From Spirometra erinaceieuropaei (taxonomy: Eukaryota > Platyhelminthes > Cestoda > Diphyllobothriidea > Diphyllobothriidae), in assembly GCA_902702965.1 (NCBI GenBank), contig CACRXP010000030.1:1825853-1889852 (forward strand): a DNA stretch of 64,000 nt. The letters are read 5' to 3'. Shown here one piece after another: positions 31,740 to 42,515 of this stretch (the stretch's first letter is position 1; every line of letters starts with the position of its first letter). Position numbers and translations under genes: made by a program. The notes below the pieces were generated by a model that did not search any database, had not been told where the DNA came from, and saw only the letters and a list, made by a program, of their open reading frames with translations.

Positions 31740-32010
31740 ACAGACACGACATTTCTACCGTTGTTTCCGACAACGTCCACCGTGCGCCCAACAACAGAGT
31801 GGGTGCAGCGACGGTGACTTGCATGTGGGCTAGTTTATAATGATAGTAGACTTGCGCTGCATCTACCACACCTCTCATTCCACTGCCCGCCTGGATCAGG
31901 TGTTAAGACAGAGGCAGGAAGACCGCGGGGGCGGCATCGAGGGCAGGCGGCTGGCGCGGCGTGAGCCCGTGCCTAGGCGCACCACCGCACTCCCATGTAT
32001 GACATTTTTT
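31740..32010 (-). repeat. GC-rich interspersed repeat (family R), minus strand
   Basis: The reverse complement carries CAAGTCACCGTCGCTGC, GGCGCACGGTGGACGTTGTC and a 'gatgcagcgcaagtctacta' block. These match 24,320-24,420 and 41,945-42,060 in order. Confidence 0.65.
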
Positions 32011-32305
32011 AAGAGTTCGCAGCCTGATAAAGCGCGCCGGACCGAAATCTGTCCCCGGCTAGATGCAGCGCATCCACCGTGTGGCCACCGTGTAGGAAAC
32101 ACCAGAACCAGAAACACAAATATGCTCACGCACAGAGCGCAAACGGGGTTTATCAGGTGGCTCAAAAACGCTTCATCTGCCCGGATCTCATCCGTGTACG
32201 TCATCCAACATTCTCTGGGATTGCATTAGGGGTAGTTGTTCATGTAGAAACGGGTGTAAACCAATCCACCGGTTTCTGAAGCAAAATACACTCTCAACTA
32301 CTCAG

Positions 32306-32390
32306 CATTCGACGTATTTATTGAAGAACCAAAGTAACCCTATCCAGTGGCCACAACCTCTTATGAATAGGCGACTGCGCGCTGATCACC
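32306..32390 (+). CDS. Candidate MATE linker exon (weak)
   Basis: The last exon needs a 1-base overhang from its predecessor, but the exon at 31505 ends in phase 0, so an extra exon of length 1 mod 3 is expected in the hydrophilic linker before the C-terminal helix. This 85-base segment has an acceptor (ctctcaactactcag), an open frame (HSTYLLKNQSNPIQWPQ...) and a GT donor giving the right phase. The donor (gtgatg) is weak and the linker is not conserved in the family. Confidence 0.2.
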
Positions 32391-33320
32391 GTGATGATAG
32401 TGGGCATGTATTGAAGCATAAAGCGGTATTTTTATAAAAAAACGTTGCCAAGATCGCAGTCTTTTCCAATTAGGAGTTAAGTGAGTCCCAAATCCGGAAG
32501 TGTTGACTGACCTGCCCAATAGTACTTTTCCGCCAGCCGAAGACATGCGCATGTCTCAACTGACTGATAAAGCTTACTGCCAAGCGAAAATGTTTAAGCT
32601 CAGAAAAGTTAATTAGCAGAAGGATGAGTATATGCTTGCGAACCATCCAGCCAAGCTAAATGGCCCGCCACGACTCCTTAGAAGATTCAAAATGCTCTAG
32701 TGAGGCACGTGAGAATGGATTCATCAGCTTAATTGGGTCGCGTAGGAGTCCCCACAAGCAGGCCTTCTATAGTCCCCTATTTTGCTATCCAGCCTCTGTG
32801 ATGAGATCCAGGCTGACCGTTACAGAACATCCATAAGTCTGTGATTTTTACGACACAAGCATTCACTTGTATGTCCTTAGGCCAGCAGAACTAAAAATGG
32901 TGCTCTTCATACATCTCGGTTTGTGATATATTTATTTAATTGGAGCCTGAAACCAAACCAATTGAAAACATGTGCGGACGAGTAAATTTTCTTCACATCA
33001 CTCCCCATTGCTCTTAGGCTGCAGCAAGAACGCGAATGCCTGAAGTGGAACACCTGACGCAAGAGAAGGGTACGCCGAAAATTTTCTATCCACCCCATCC
33101 CGCCGTTTGTTTTCCATTTTGAAGACACAGGCTTATTCACTTACTCTTTAATGATAGTAACTCTAACAAACACGTTTTGCAAATTCTCGGCTTTGCTTTG
33201 CTGGCATCTACCCTGCAATTAGGGTCGTTACCGGTGGCAAGCCAGTCTTTCGTCGTTGCGTCTAAGACTAACTTTCTACTGATACGCGGTCAGTAGTATG
33301 TTTTACTATCCATACTTTAG

Positions 33321-33541
33321 TATCCTGGCGGTGCATCGCGCTGAAGAGAGCCATTTTCACCCTGACACTGGTGACATGCACAGTAATCGGACTCATCATC
33401 AAGTTGGCACCTCCCTGGGCTGAAGTGTTCGGTGACTTTTGTGTCTTCAGTAACGGAACCTCCTTACCATTCGCCCGATCGGATCAAGCAGCGTTGGTAA
33501 CCTTCGCATCAGCCAACGGCTGCAAAATTATCAAAACTTGA
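33321..33541 (+). CDS. MATE/SLC47 transporter last exon, C-terminal helix
   Basis: From the acceptor ccatactttag the frame reads SWRCIALKRAIFTLTLVTCT then VIGLIIKLAPPWAEVFGDFC and on to the TGA at 33,539-33,541. Animal MATE proteins end with a short basic stretch and a 13th transmembrane helix of this kind; this protein adds about 40 more residues after it. Earlier AGs at 33,293 and 33,296 would lengthen the exon in the same phase. The junction to 31505 needs an intervening exon. Confidence 0.75.
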
Positions 33542-33613
33542 CATTGTATTTTCAGAACGAATTTATTAGAAAATTCTCAACTTTAGCTAAAGCAGATTTT
33601 TTCAACAGAGATC

Positions 33614-33619
33614 AATAAA
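33614..33619 (+). promoter_or_regulatory. Poly(A) signal AATAAA of the MATE gene
   Basis: A canonical AATAAA lies 72 bases after the TGA stop, in AT-rich sequence, consistent with a short 3' UTR. Confidence 0.65.
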
Positions 33620-35312
33620 ATCTCTCTAGCTGGTCTACTCTTCGATAAAAACATGTGCTAAGTCGTTTCCCCATGAGAGGCAACTTCATTTTTTCTATTA
33701 TTATTGATTTCTAAAGACAAAGTTCTGGAATCAAAAAGTTGGACAATAAATTCGATCTTCACGAAGAAAGTTATCTATCTTGATTTGTTGCAAATCGCGT
33801 AACGGATTGCACCGGCATGGAAGGTGTGATTTTGGAAGCGTGGATGCAGGGAAGCTTTTCGTTAACATGCGGTTTCACGTCCTAATAAGTTTAGGAAGTG
33901 TTTGAGCATTTGAAGGATAATTACCAAAATAACATACCTTTTCTACAATTCATTTTTATGGCATCTGTTTCATCTAAAGGATAACAGCTCAGGATTGGTT
34001 TCCTATCCTTCCAAATTTATCCGCCGGAGACCTACGGTTTACAGAGGTTGGATGACTTAAAATTGTAGCCCTCACTGGACACCAAGAAAGAGGTAGTCTT
34101 CTCATTTCTGCAACAAACCCCACGTGCCATCTGGCTGCCGTCCGTCAGGGAATACATAACACACATGTTCAATTGGAATCTGGAGTCATGTGCTCGACGC
34201 ATTCAGATATTAACTACTCAGAAATAACCTTTCAGGTGGTCTGAAAACTTCCTAAGAACGATTATGCCAAAAATACTCCCCGAGTCTCACCTGGGTGGAT
34301 AAGGGCAGTGCAGCCCCTCTCAATCTCGTCAAATTTCTGTCCCGTTCCCTATTGGCTGTCTGTTTAGACTGGTGTTCAAATGTGGATTCGCTCACGGACG
34401 ACCGTTGTTTCAGTGGCATAATCATGAACACGAAACGGTAAATACAAGCTACAGGGCCCGATAGTCACTCAGTCTCAATGGCCAGAATGCGTTCGGCACG
34501 GAGGTCAATTATCTACCGTGTCTACTGGCCGTCCGAAGCAGTATAAGATTGAGAACCAGCTGGACGGAACATACGGATCCGATTATAGATCAACCAACGG
34601 ACATATCAAAGTTGCCTGCTTACCAAGACCTATTCACTATGACGTTAACCACCCTATGCGCGACTCAGAACAAGATAAATGCCATTTTTCATATAAACAC
34701 CAATAAGCTGACTGATCTGGTTACGGTAGTGAGTACAACATAAACACCACAATTGTCATACCGAGACAGTGTTACAGCGGAAGAAGATGGCAGACACTAG
34801 GAGGATGTTATTCTGTCGGAAAGCCTGTTACGTTTTGTGAAAGCGGTGTCCTCCGGCTTTCAGCAGAGATGCTGTTGATGGCTTTACGTCATCCCTGAGT
34901 GTCTCTGGGAGTTCAGTCGTCTTACAGGCGTGTAAGGAATGGGTCACGAATCTCGTGTCCATGTGCCTATGCGTTTAATTACCAGAGATCCGGCCGTCTT
35001 GACTGTATGGTCGTAAGTACGAAGTATCAGTCCGAGGCGGCCAATCAACAGATGGCCTTGGTCGCCAACCCAACACACCTAGGATACGTCCTTTATGTGC
35101 AGGCTTTGGTGTGAGTTGGCCAGAACAAAGAATACGGACTAGAGATGACAGGCGCGAAATGTACTCGGCCAATAAAGCGCTTTCGGGTGGACCAAAGCTC
35201 GGCTTTGAATCCAAAAGGAAGCAATTTTAAAATAGGTCTCCGTTTCAACCGTCCATGCGATACGAACTGCAGTCACGTGGGATGGGGAACCAGCACGTTT
35301 GTGGCCCTCGCA
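33620..35312. other. Sequence downstream of the MATE gene, nothing recognised
   Basis: No repeat match or protein domain recognised. Open frames at 34,518-35,330 are short and overlap on both strands. Confidence 0.4.
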
Positions 35313-35326
35313 GCGAAAGCCATTGT

Positions 35327-35924
35327 TTAAAAGAAGACGAAGGCACGATCACTGAGATGGTGGATTTATTGGCCTTAGCTTTCGAGCTCGAACTGGAGTT
35401 CATATCAGAGACTGCTAGAGTGCGGCAACGTGTGAGCATTTCCATCGTTGTGCCATGAGGGGGGAACTACGTCCGTGGCTGGTCCACAATGGTCCCCCGG
35501 CGTGGTGACGCCGTCTGTACTTCGCGGCGATGTGAGCTGCACCACCTGGCTGCGTGGGCGGAGGGCGTGATAACACGCAGGAAAATCAATGTGTCTATTG
35601 ATAGAGTTGGTGTCCGACACCCACGCCTCCAACAGTTCTCGCACCGTCCTTTTGCCGACTCGCGCCAATATCCGCGTGTTGGCGAAGTCTAACTCATGGA
35701 CCACTGTGGACCAGGCGGCACAAACCAGACCTAGCTTCGGACGTAGTCCTCCCCCCTAACGGCACAACGATATAGATCTTTACACGTCGCTGAACCCTAG
35801 CAGTCTCTGATGATGAGCTGCGGTTCCAGTTCGAAAGCTAAGGCCAATGAATCTACCGTCCCAGTGATCGTGTCTTCGTCTTCTTTTAAACAAGAACCTG
35901 GGATGCGCATATTCTTTTCCATTC
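35327..35924 (-). mobile_element. PLE fragment bounded by two inverted hammerhead tails
   Basis: The left tail is on the minus strand: CTGATA-type core at 35,409, stem GAACTC/GAGCTC, GAAAGCTA to 35,376, then AATAAA. The right tail is on the plus strand: CTGATGA 35,807-35,813, GAAAGCTA to 35,840, CCAATGAATC, then CCTGGGATGCGC. Between them is a truncated minus-strand GIY-YIG C-terminus (35,405-35,710). Flanks GCGAAAGCCATTGT (35,313) and GTGAGAGCCATTGT (35,925) match at 12 of 14, indicating one insertion event. Confidence 0.78.
35405..35710 (-). pseudogene. PLE GIY-YIG C-terminal remnant
   Basis: HELDFANTRILARVGKRTVR, ELLEAWVSDTNSINRHID and CYHALRPRSQ correspond to about residues 390-440 of the PLE protein at 56,329. 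The catalytic part of the nuclease is missing. It continues past the usual stop into tail sequence. Confidence 0.8.
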
Positions 35925-35938
35925 GTGAGAGCCATTGT

Positions 35939-36560
35939 ACCTAATCTCGTAACCAGTTGGCTAGCACGCACAAAAAACCGTTGGTGGGTGCAAGAGGAAA
36001 GGATGAATGATTTCTTCACCGGGGAATTTTTTCACATGAAATATCATTGCGTTTTTTGATAATATACACGACATGCTTGATGTAATCCTTATAACCGAAC
36101 AGTCACGGCTTAGACGATTACCATTAACAGGATAACTCGATTCTCCCCTGGAACAAGAGTTAGGCTACAATCAGTCCTTATTAAAGCGACTTGTATGGAA
36201 GTTCGAATTTGCGTGGAATCCCAGTTCGGCCTGACTCAGGCAAGCCACGGAGAAAGGTGAGATCGTGGAGAGAGAGAGAGTTAGAAAGATCCAGTTTTAC
36301 TTAAGTGCGTTATCTCACTACTGTAAGAGGCCAAACACGCTCTTAAACTCCAACGAACTTCTAGAAGCAGTGGCTCGGAAGGTTTGCAACCGATGAGATA
36401 ACACGGTCTTTCTCAGGACCGGAGGTCGACCTTCAGTGATTCCTCCTTGATGGTGTCTTTATGGCACCCCCGCCTATGTGAGATCCGAGCCTCACTTTAA
36501 AAGCTCCGGTACACACAGCGGGTTCGGGTCTTGTGTGGTACGTATAGACGGACTTTCTTG
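35939..36560. other. Unassigned sequence
   Basis: No repeat or coding feature recognised; a short GA run is present at 36,271. Confidence 0.35.
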
Positions 36561-36562
36561 TA

Positions 36563-36860
36563 ATGGTAGGGGGCGCTCACCGATCGCTCATACGGAACTC
36601 ACTCGTTCCGTTGTGCCTTAAGGCCTCTCTCTCTCGAGCCCAACCAGCAGCCGCACAGCGGCGAATGATATATAGGCAGAATGGCATTACCGACAAAGAC
36701 AAGGGAGACTGGGATGGCCATTTCTGGCTTATTAGCCGTCGTCAGCCAGTCATACCCAAGCCCGAAGTGTGGAACACCCGAGCCTCGAACTCGCAACCTG
36801 TTGGTTTAGAAGTCAACGCCTCTACTCACCGGGCCACGAGCCCGGCTTTCTTGTCTTGTC
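36563..36860 (-). repeat. tRNA-derived SINE, near full length, minus strand
   Basis: From the right (5' of the SINE): GGGCTCGTGGCCCGGTGAGT, AGAGGCGTTGAC and GTTGCGAGTTCGAGGCTCG (A- and B-box regions), then the body with GACGACGGCTAATAAGCC, then the 3' part TGCGGCTGCTGGTTGGGCTC, GAGAGAGAGG and CACAACGGAACGAGTGAGTT, ending GATCGGTGAGCGCC. It is the best single copy for a family consensus. The 140-codon + frame across it is spurious. Confidence 0.8.
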
Positions 36861-38977
36861 AACCACTGCAGCCGAGACAGCCCCCATTGGTCTCAGCGGT
36901 GTCTTTTCATAGGAGCCGGGTGGGTAAGGGGGAGAGGATGGGATGGGGAGGGGATGCTGCGCTAGTCAGCGCCAGTACAAGCTGATCCACGCGCACGTCA
37001 CCCCCCCCCCCGCGCGCACTCCCTGGGACACGTGCTGCATGTTGTCGCGGGTGACAGTCGAACTGGCGTGTGTGAAATGTATGCCCCTCCGTTTCCACTT
37101 AAGTGACCTGAGAAGGGACATAAGGCCCTCCTGCATCCGATGTCACGCCCCATCACCCCTCCATGGGGCTTCCTGTCCAGTGTGTGAATGTACAAGTAGA
37201 TATTTTGACACATTTTATCTTTATCTAGTGATTTGAGTGAAACTACGCATGCGAGTTGGTCATAGAGGAACCGCTGAACAAGGTCTCTACTACAGAATTG
37301 GCAGAGACAGAAAGAAGCTAAAGCAGCCTCGGAGGGAATGAGGGATATTTAGAGAACTCCTCGCGCGAGGTCCGGCTTGATGTTCTCGCGAAGTGACTCC
37401 TCAACTGCAACAGTGGGTGGCACTGAGTGTTAATCAACAGCTTGGGTGGGCAGGCATCACAGGTCTATTTAAACTGCATTGAGGTGTATCCCTTCATCTC
37501 GTAGGGTTGAGGGGCATCCATTTTGTACTCGATGGGTGTGGAGAAGTTCACGTTCCGCCTGAACGGTTTTACCAGTTTTGAATCCTGCGAGATGGTCTGA
37601 AGGAAGACAAATACGTTAACAAGCGTCAATATAGTATATCATTACTATTGTTTCCCGTTATTCAAGGCAAAGATGGACAAATTTGAACTACTGGCTGTGT
37701 AAGTGTGGATAGGTGCCACTATCGGCGCACAATTCCATTTGGGCGTTTGTTCACTTACCTGCAACTGCTGAAGTTGTGATGATGCTCGATTTAACCGGTC
37801 CTTAGGATGTCAGGTTAGGTTTAAAGCCAACCTTTTTGCCATTTCCTGCTAGGAAATGACGTCAAATTCGGCCAACAGCACTGACTTCGTGACACGGACG
37901 AAGAAAAGCGAGTCCAGACCACTTTCGCCATTGTTCTCGGGCGGTCTGGTAACCTCCTCTATGGTTTCGCAGTGAGCTTAGTCCGCATTATCCGAGACGA
38001 AGTCTGCATACTTCATTAGAAACATATCGCAGACAAAAACCCCACACAGCAGTGCCGTGAATATTCGTTAGACGGTGAGTGGATGTGCAACCTCTAGTTT
38101 TCCATTACTATGACATACTTACCTACTTGATTTAGGGGATGTAGTTTGGGCACGACTTATGAAAATGATTCCATTCGAGGTAAGAGTTAGGGTTGAGGTT
38201 AGGAGCAATGTCGTGTTCGCCTGCCAAATACCGTTTTCCTAGTTTAGCTTTCTTTGACATATAACCTTGGATTACCTGTTTGCCGCCCTTTTACACAACT
38301 CTCACTTGCATCTTTCAAACTGTGCTGTCTGTTGCGGCGCCTGATTGAAGTAATAAAAAAACACGGCAGAAGTGCGAGTTTTTTCACTGCCTTCTACAGA
38401 TGCAGTTAATTGCCGCGTCTATCTGCGCTGCTGATTAAACTAATATTAACATGGTTCCCGTATTACAGGAGAAGCTATGCTCTTTTTACTCAGTCGGCTT
38501 ACATACTCAGTCCTCGCCGTTCACTCCTTTAATAAACTATTTTACGTATTAACGCGGTCTAAGTAAGGATCAACGTGTTAAGCTCATAAGAATATTGTCA
38601 AAGGAGACAAAAGAAAAGTGGTGTCATGATCATGAGCGGCCAACCACTCGAGGATTTTCCACGAGGGTTCGTCGCGCAAGAAACAAACAATATACAATCA
38701 ACATGCCAGGGGTCAGAATATTTCAGGACCGTGATAAGTCAAATTAATAAGGCGAGTTTAGCCTGTTGCTTAAGCTGACAGAGCAGAGTTTATTCTCGGG
38801 ACCCGCTTCCCTTCTCTCTCACTAACCAATCGCGACAAAGCAAACATATACAATTTAAAAATATCCTAACATCCCCTGAATGGCCGCTTAACATAAAACA
38901 GGTGAGGGGGTTGGTCTCAAAGAAAACAATGGAAGTGACTTTAGCTCTTAATTATTGTGTTCTGTCAACTAACGACC
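36861..38977. other. Unassigned sequence
   Basis: About 2 kb with no gene or transposon domain recognised. A C run lies at 37,001-37,012, and a small telomere-like patch (GAGTTAGGGTTGAGGTTAGG) at 38,185. Confidence 0.4.
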
Positions 38978-39023
38978 TCAGAAGATGAAGATGCGATCAC
39001 TGGGACAAGAAGTTTATTTGCCT

Positions 39024-39057
39024 GACGTTTCGGATTCTTACTCGAACCCATCATCAG
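39024..39057 (-). ncRNA. Hammerhead ribozyme-like motif (left arm)
   Basis: Minus strand: CTGATGA (39,057-39,051), 6-bp stem II with loop GAGTAA, GAAA, a minimal stem III (AC/GU without loop), and predicted cleavage after the C of GTC at 39,024. Short stem III hammerheads are known from Penelope-like elements. Stem I pairing is weak, as in that class. Confidence 0.65.
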
Positions 39058-39093
39058 AGACATTCGCGGATAGACCTCTATCTGCGAATGTAT

Positions 39094-39127
39094 CTGATGA
39101 TGGGTTCGAGTAAGAATCCGAAACGTC
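39094..39127 (+). ncRNA. Hammerhead ribozyme-like motif (right arm)
   Basis: CTGATGA (39,094-39,100), stem II GGGTTC-GAGTAA-GAATCC, GAAAC and GTC with predicted cleavage after 39,127; AAATAAAC follows at 39,132. Mirror copy of the left-arm motif. Confidence 0.65.
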
Positions 39128-39222
39128 AGGCAAATAAACTTCTTGTCCCAGTGATCGCATCTTCATCTTCTGAACTGCTACCTGGGACTCGCCTGTTCGC
39201 TTCTATCAGCAACTAACGACCT

Positions 39223-40795
39223 GTAGAAACGTATAAACGATGAGTTCCGAACAATGGTGACGGTGTTAGGATGTCGATCAGTTCTGAAGGAGGTCGTTCG
39301 TCAGGTCCTTGGCCATTAACTCCAACAATTCTCCCTAAACGACAGATGCAAGTTTGTTCCTTTGAGAGCTGCTCTTACTCATCCAAACTAGGCTGATACA
39401 TGGATTGCGCAACGCTGTCATCCGCTGAAGAATGACAGCGAGGCAGCCAGACTCTAGAGATTCCTGCACGGTGTTTACTCACTCGACCGTCTACTTCCTA
39501 TGGAATCGAGACGAGTCTGTCGCCATACTCTCACTCACACAATCATAACTCCGTTTACCGTGTTTTTCCAATCGGTAATTTAGTGCTGCATGGCGAAAAA
39601 TTATGATCGTTATTTGTTTTGACGAGGTTGAAGGCCAAACGTTTATTGGAAGGGAGAGAGGAAGCATAATACTAATTTCTGGTCGCCTGGATGAGGACGT
39701 TTGAAAGGGTTCACACGTTTCATTCTCACTGAGTTCCTGTCCTTTTGTTTAAATCACTCTCCTACCCGCCCCAAAGCGTTTATGATGTTCGACCTAGATG
39801 TCCAGGACTGCTACTGGTCGACCTTCTTGCGCGTGATGGGACATCTCCAGTATGCAATCGTCACAACGACTTTCAGTCCTGACTTCCCGGACCAGAAGAA
39901 CCTGACATGTCTGTCCGACAGAAACGAAGTACATGCGACTCTTTAAATCAGATATTGATCCGGCAATACATACATATATAGAGCGGTTATTTTAACTGCA
40001 CTTCACGTAGGATCCTGTTTAGCCTAAGTAGCCATCACCTCATAGAACACCCATGTCATCCTAGATACCCGCATCAGGCAAATTTCAACAAAAGACTGCC
40101 TTTCTGACAACCTGACGTCATGTTACTGCCAGACGGAAAAGATATTAATTACGCAATTTCGAGAGCTGCAGAAATCAAACATTTCCGACGAAGATAAATG
40201 GCCGCAAAAGAAAAGTAGAGACCGCAATCTTGAGTACCCTTTTTCAGAATAGAGCAGCTTAGCTTCACATAATTGCTTAGAGATATTCGATAGAAATTTT
40301 TAAAAAAGTACAGAAATACATCTTACATGGAGCTTTGAATAATGGTCCGTCCAAAACGTCACGGGCTGTTCTGTCGCGAGTTCACACATAAACTAAAATT
40401 TTAGGAAGTTTGATGGTTATATTTAAAAGAAATCGCATGGCTAGGCGAATGTGTAGCCCCGTCTTCTTCGCATTCAGAGGACAGTCTGAGGTAGCCATCA
40501 TTTGCGAGGAGTTAACGTCTGAAAAATCTCCATTAAATGTTTTTATCAATAATATATCATTGATTACCATTCTGGCAAATGTAGTGAGCAGACTTAATGC
40601 GCCACAATCGCAAAGTCAGACTCCAAGTAACAAGATAAAATAGGAGACATCAGAGAGAGGGATTTATGGTGTACAGAACACCGTGTTTCTGTTCAAAACA
40701 GTAGTGGCCGCAGGCGAGACCAGTGCGAGTGCTGGTGAGGTCGAGTCATGCCAGAGACTGTAGGGCCTATATGCGCTGGGCCGGGGCAGGGTTCA
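39223..40795. other. Unassigned sequence
   Basis: No repeat match or domain. Open frames at 39,701-39,946 and 40,410-40,643 have no recognised similarity. Confidence 0.4.
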
Positions 40796-40799
40796 CAGC

Positions 40800-40998
40800 G
40801 AATTCTGGCAAGTGTCATCGGAAATGAGTACCCATAACAGATGCCAACATTCGAGAGTATGGTGGCAGGCCCAGTTTCGGACTCATGCCGCGCACTTTTG
40901 GATACTTGCCGCCCCCTTCCTATTGGTGTTGTTGTTGTTGTTGGTTAAAATCCTGGTCAAGCATTTGTTGTGGATCAGGGGGTGTGGTGGTACGTCTA
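40800..40998 (+). repeat. GC-rich interspersed repeat (family R), left part
   Basis: ATGCCAACATTCGAGAGTAT, TGTTGTTGTTGTTGG and GTGGATCAGGGGGTGTGGTG match 24,070-24,210 in order. Interrupted at 40,998 by the MITE and resumed at 41,836. Confidence 0.7.
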
Positions 40999-41835
40999 CA
41001 GTAGGTGTGCTAACTCACGAAATGTTAGCCGAAATTCTGAAATACCTTTTCGTTTCGAAAAGATTACTTAAGTAGGGTTTGAAAACTAATCACCCTGAAG
41101 CATAATTCTATCATAATTCAGTTACCTCGGGAGGCTGGCTTTCGAACGAATTTCTTTCCGGCAGCATGCAAGAACTATACTCTGTAAAAAATGACTACTT
41201 AAGTATCATGAGCTTTTTTAATCGATTTTCGATGCCCTTAAAAATTCAATTATATTTCACGGAAAATATGCAAAAATACTCCTCCTTTAACTCATTCGGT
41301 AGGAAATTACTTCTCTTTCTAATTTAATGCTTGAAGGAAGGATATAATTTGGTTTTTAAAAATATTTCCAAATCCTGAATAAATTTGTTCGCCGAAAATA
41401 TACGGCTTGTAGTTTGGAAGCCCTGAATGCAAGCGTAACGGCAGGTCGTGTTCAAAATTATTGGGGAACTGGAAGTTTTGGAAACAAACTTTTACCCTTT
41501 GTTTCAGTACAGGATTCGAAGAAGTAATTTTCTACCAAATGAGTAAAAGAAGGAATAGTTTTAGCATGATTTCTATGAAATATAATTGAATTTTAAAGGG
41601 CGCCGAAAACCAATAAATAAAATTCATGCTACTTGCGTAGTCATTTTTACAGAGCATGGTTTATGCATGTGGCCGGGACAAAGTCCGTTCGGAGGCCGGC
41701 ATCCTGAGGTGACTGAATTATTATAGAATTATGCTGTATGATGGTTAATTTTGCAGCCGTACTTAAGTAATCTTTTCGAAACGAAAACGCTTTTCAGAAT
41801 TTCGGCTAACCTTTCATGAGTTAGCACACCTACTG
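40999..41835. mobile_element. Foldback MITE inserted in a family R repeat
   Basis: CAGTAGGTGTGCTAACTCAC at the left and ...GAGTTAGCACACCTACTG at the right, with TA at 40,997-40,998 and 41,836-41,837. Arms are complementary. It is 837 bp, shorter than the 991-bp copy at 22,544, through internal loss. Confidence 0.88.
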
Positions 41836-42075
41836 TAGATGCGAAGCCGACCGTGCCAGTCCCCTGTGCCCTCTTCCAACCCCAGTCTTTTTGACTATGT
41901 CTTGGGCCCAAATGGGGAGGAGGAGGAGGAGAGAGTGTGGTAAATGCTGCGCAGACCTACTACCAATATAGAAGAAATCACGCGCAAGTCACCGTTCCTA
42001 CCCTAATCCTGTTGTGGAGCGCGCGGTGGACATCGACGGTCACGGCGGTGGAACTATCGAAGTCGTGTCCGAGAG
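41836..42075 (+). repeat. GC-rich interspersed repeat (family R), right part
   Basis: GGGGAGGAGGAGGAGGAGAG, TAAATGCTGCGCAGACCTAC, CAAGTCACCG and CGCGGTGGACATCGACGG continue the copy interrupted at 40,998, in the order seen at 24,290-24,420. Confidence 0.7.
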
Positions 42076-42304
42076 TTAGACAGGGGGTCTTAACCGCTTT
42101 TATCTTTTTAAGAGCAGATTCGAGTGTCTTGCTTCCAAGTTGTATCTGTGTTGAATTAGCTCAGGATTGGGACATGCTCAAGTGGAGCATGGACGGCTGT
42201 GGCCGTCAGCGGGTAAAAGTCAGTGCGTCTAGAAGCCTTTGCGGGGAGTATAAATGATTTTGATACGGCGGAATGTTAGGCCCAGTAATGATGGGCGTCG
42301 GCTA

Positions 42305-42515
42305 AACTAGAACTAGGTCAAGTAGGCGTGTGAACCTCATAGTTGCGGTCAGGATCTCACTCTATCTCTTACTGTCCGCCCGCCAGCTAGCTACTGGCGA
42401 CAACGAAGGCTGTCATAGAACACATACCACGTATAATACATAGGGTCTACGGCGTACTGATGATCGGTAACGACCGTGAAACAGTTGTCTGCGTATGGCC
42501 TGTTGCACTCTTAGC
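42305..42515 (+). repeat. Hammerhead-bearing SINE-like repeat (copy 1)
   Basis: GGTCAAGTAGGCGTGTGAAC...GGTCAGGATCTCACTC (possible pol III boxes) precede CATACCACGTATAATACATA and a type I hammerhead. The same order is seen at 62,785-62,975. The layout resembles the schistosome Sm-alpha hammerhead SINE, by family knowledge only. Confidence 0.6.
42444..42500 (+). ncRNA. Type I hammerhead ribozyme motif
   Basis: Core CTGATGA (42,457-42,463), stem II CGG/CCG with loop TAACGA, GAAA (42,478-42,481), stem III ACA/TGT with loop GT, and cleavage C at 42,489. Stem I forms from GGCGTA against TGCGT and, across an internal loop, GGTC (42,444) against GGCC (42,497). All conserved core positions are present. 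Confidence 0.78.

Larger units (their letters stand above)
38979..39209. mobile_element. 231-bp palindromic element with two divergent hammerhead-like motifs
   Basis: Left arm (38,979 to about 39,075) and right arm (about 39,077-39,173) are near-identical reverse complements. Each carries CTGATGA, stem GGGTTC/GAATCC, GAAACGTC and then AAATAAAC. The right arm continues with CTGCTACCTGGGACTCGCC to 39,209. CAACTAACGACCT is present at 38,966-38,978 and 39,210-39,222, a perfect 13-bp target-site duplication. No coding sequence. It looks like two PLE tails joined head-to-head and inserted as a unit. Confidence 0.88.

Noticed and set aside
36563..36985. 140-codon + open frame; similarly 2210-2695 and 2278-2670
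   Set aside because: They run across SINE copies and translate repeat sequence.
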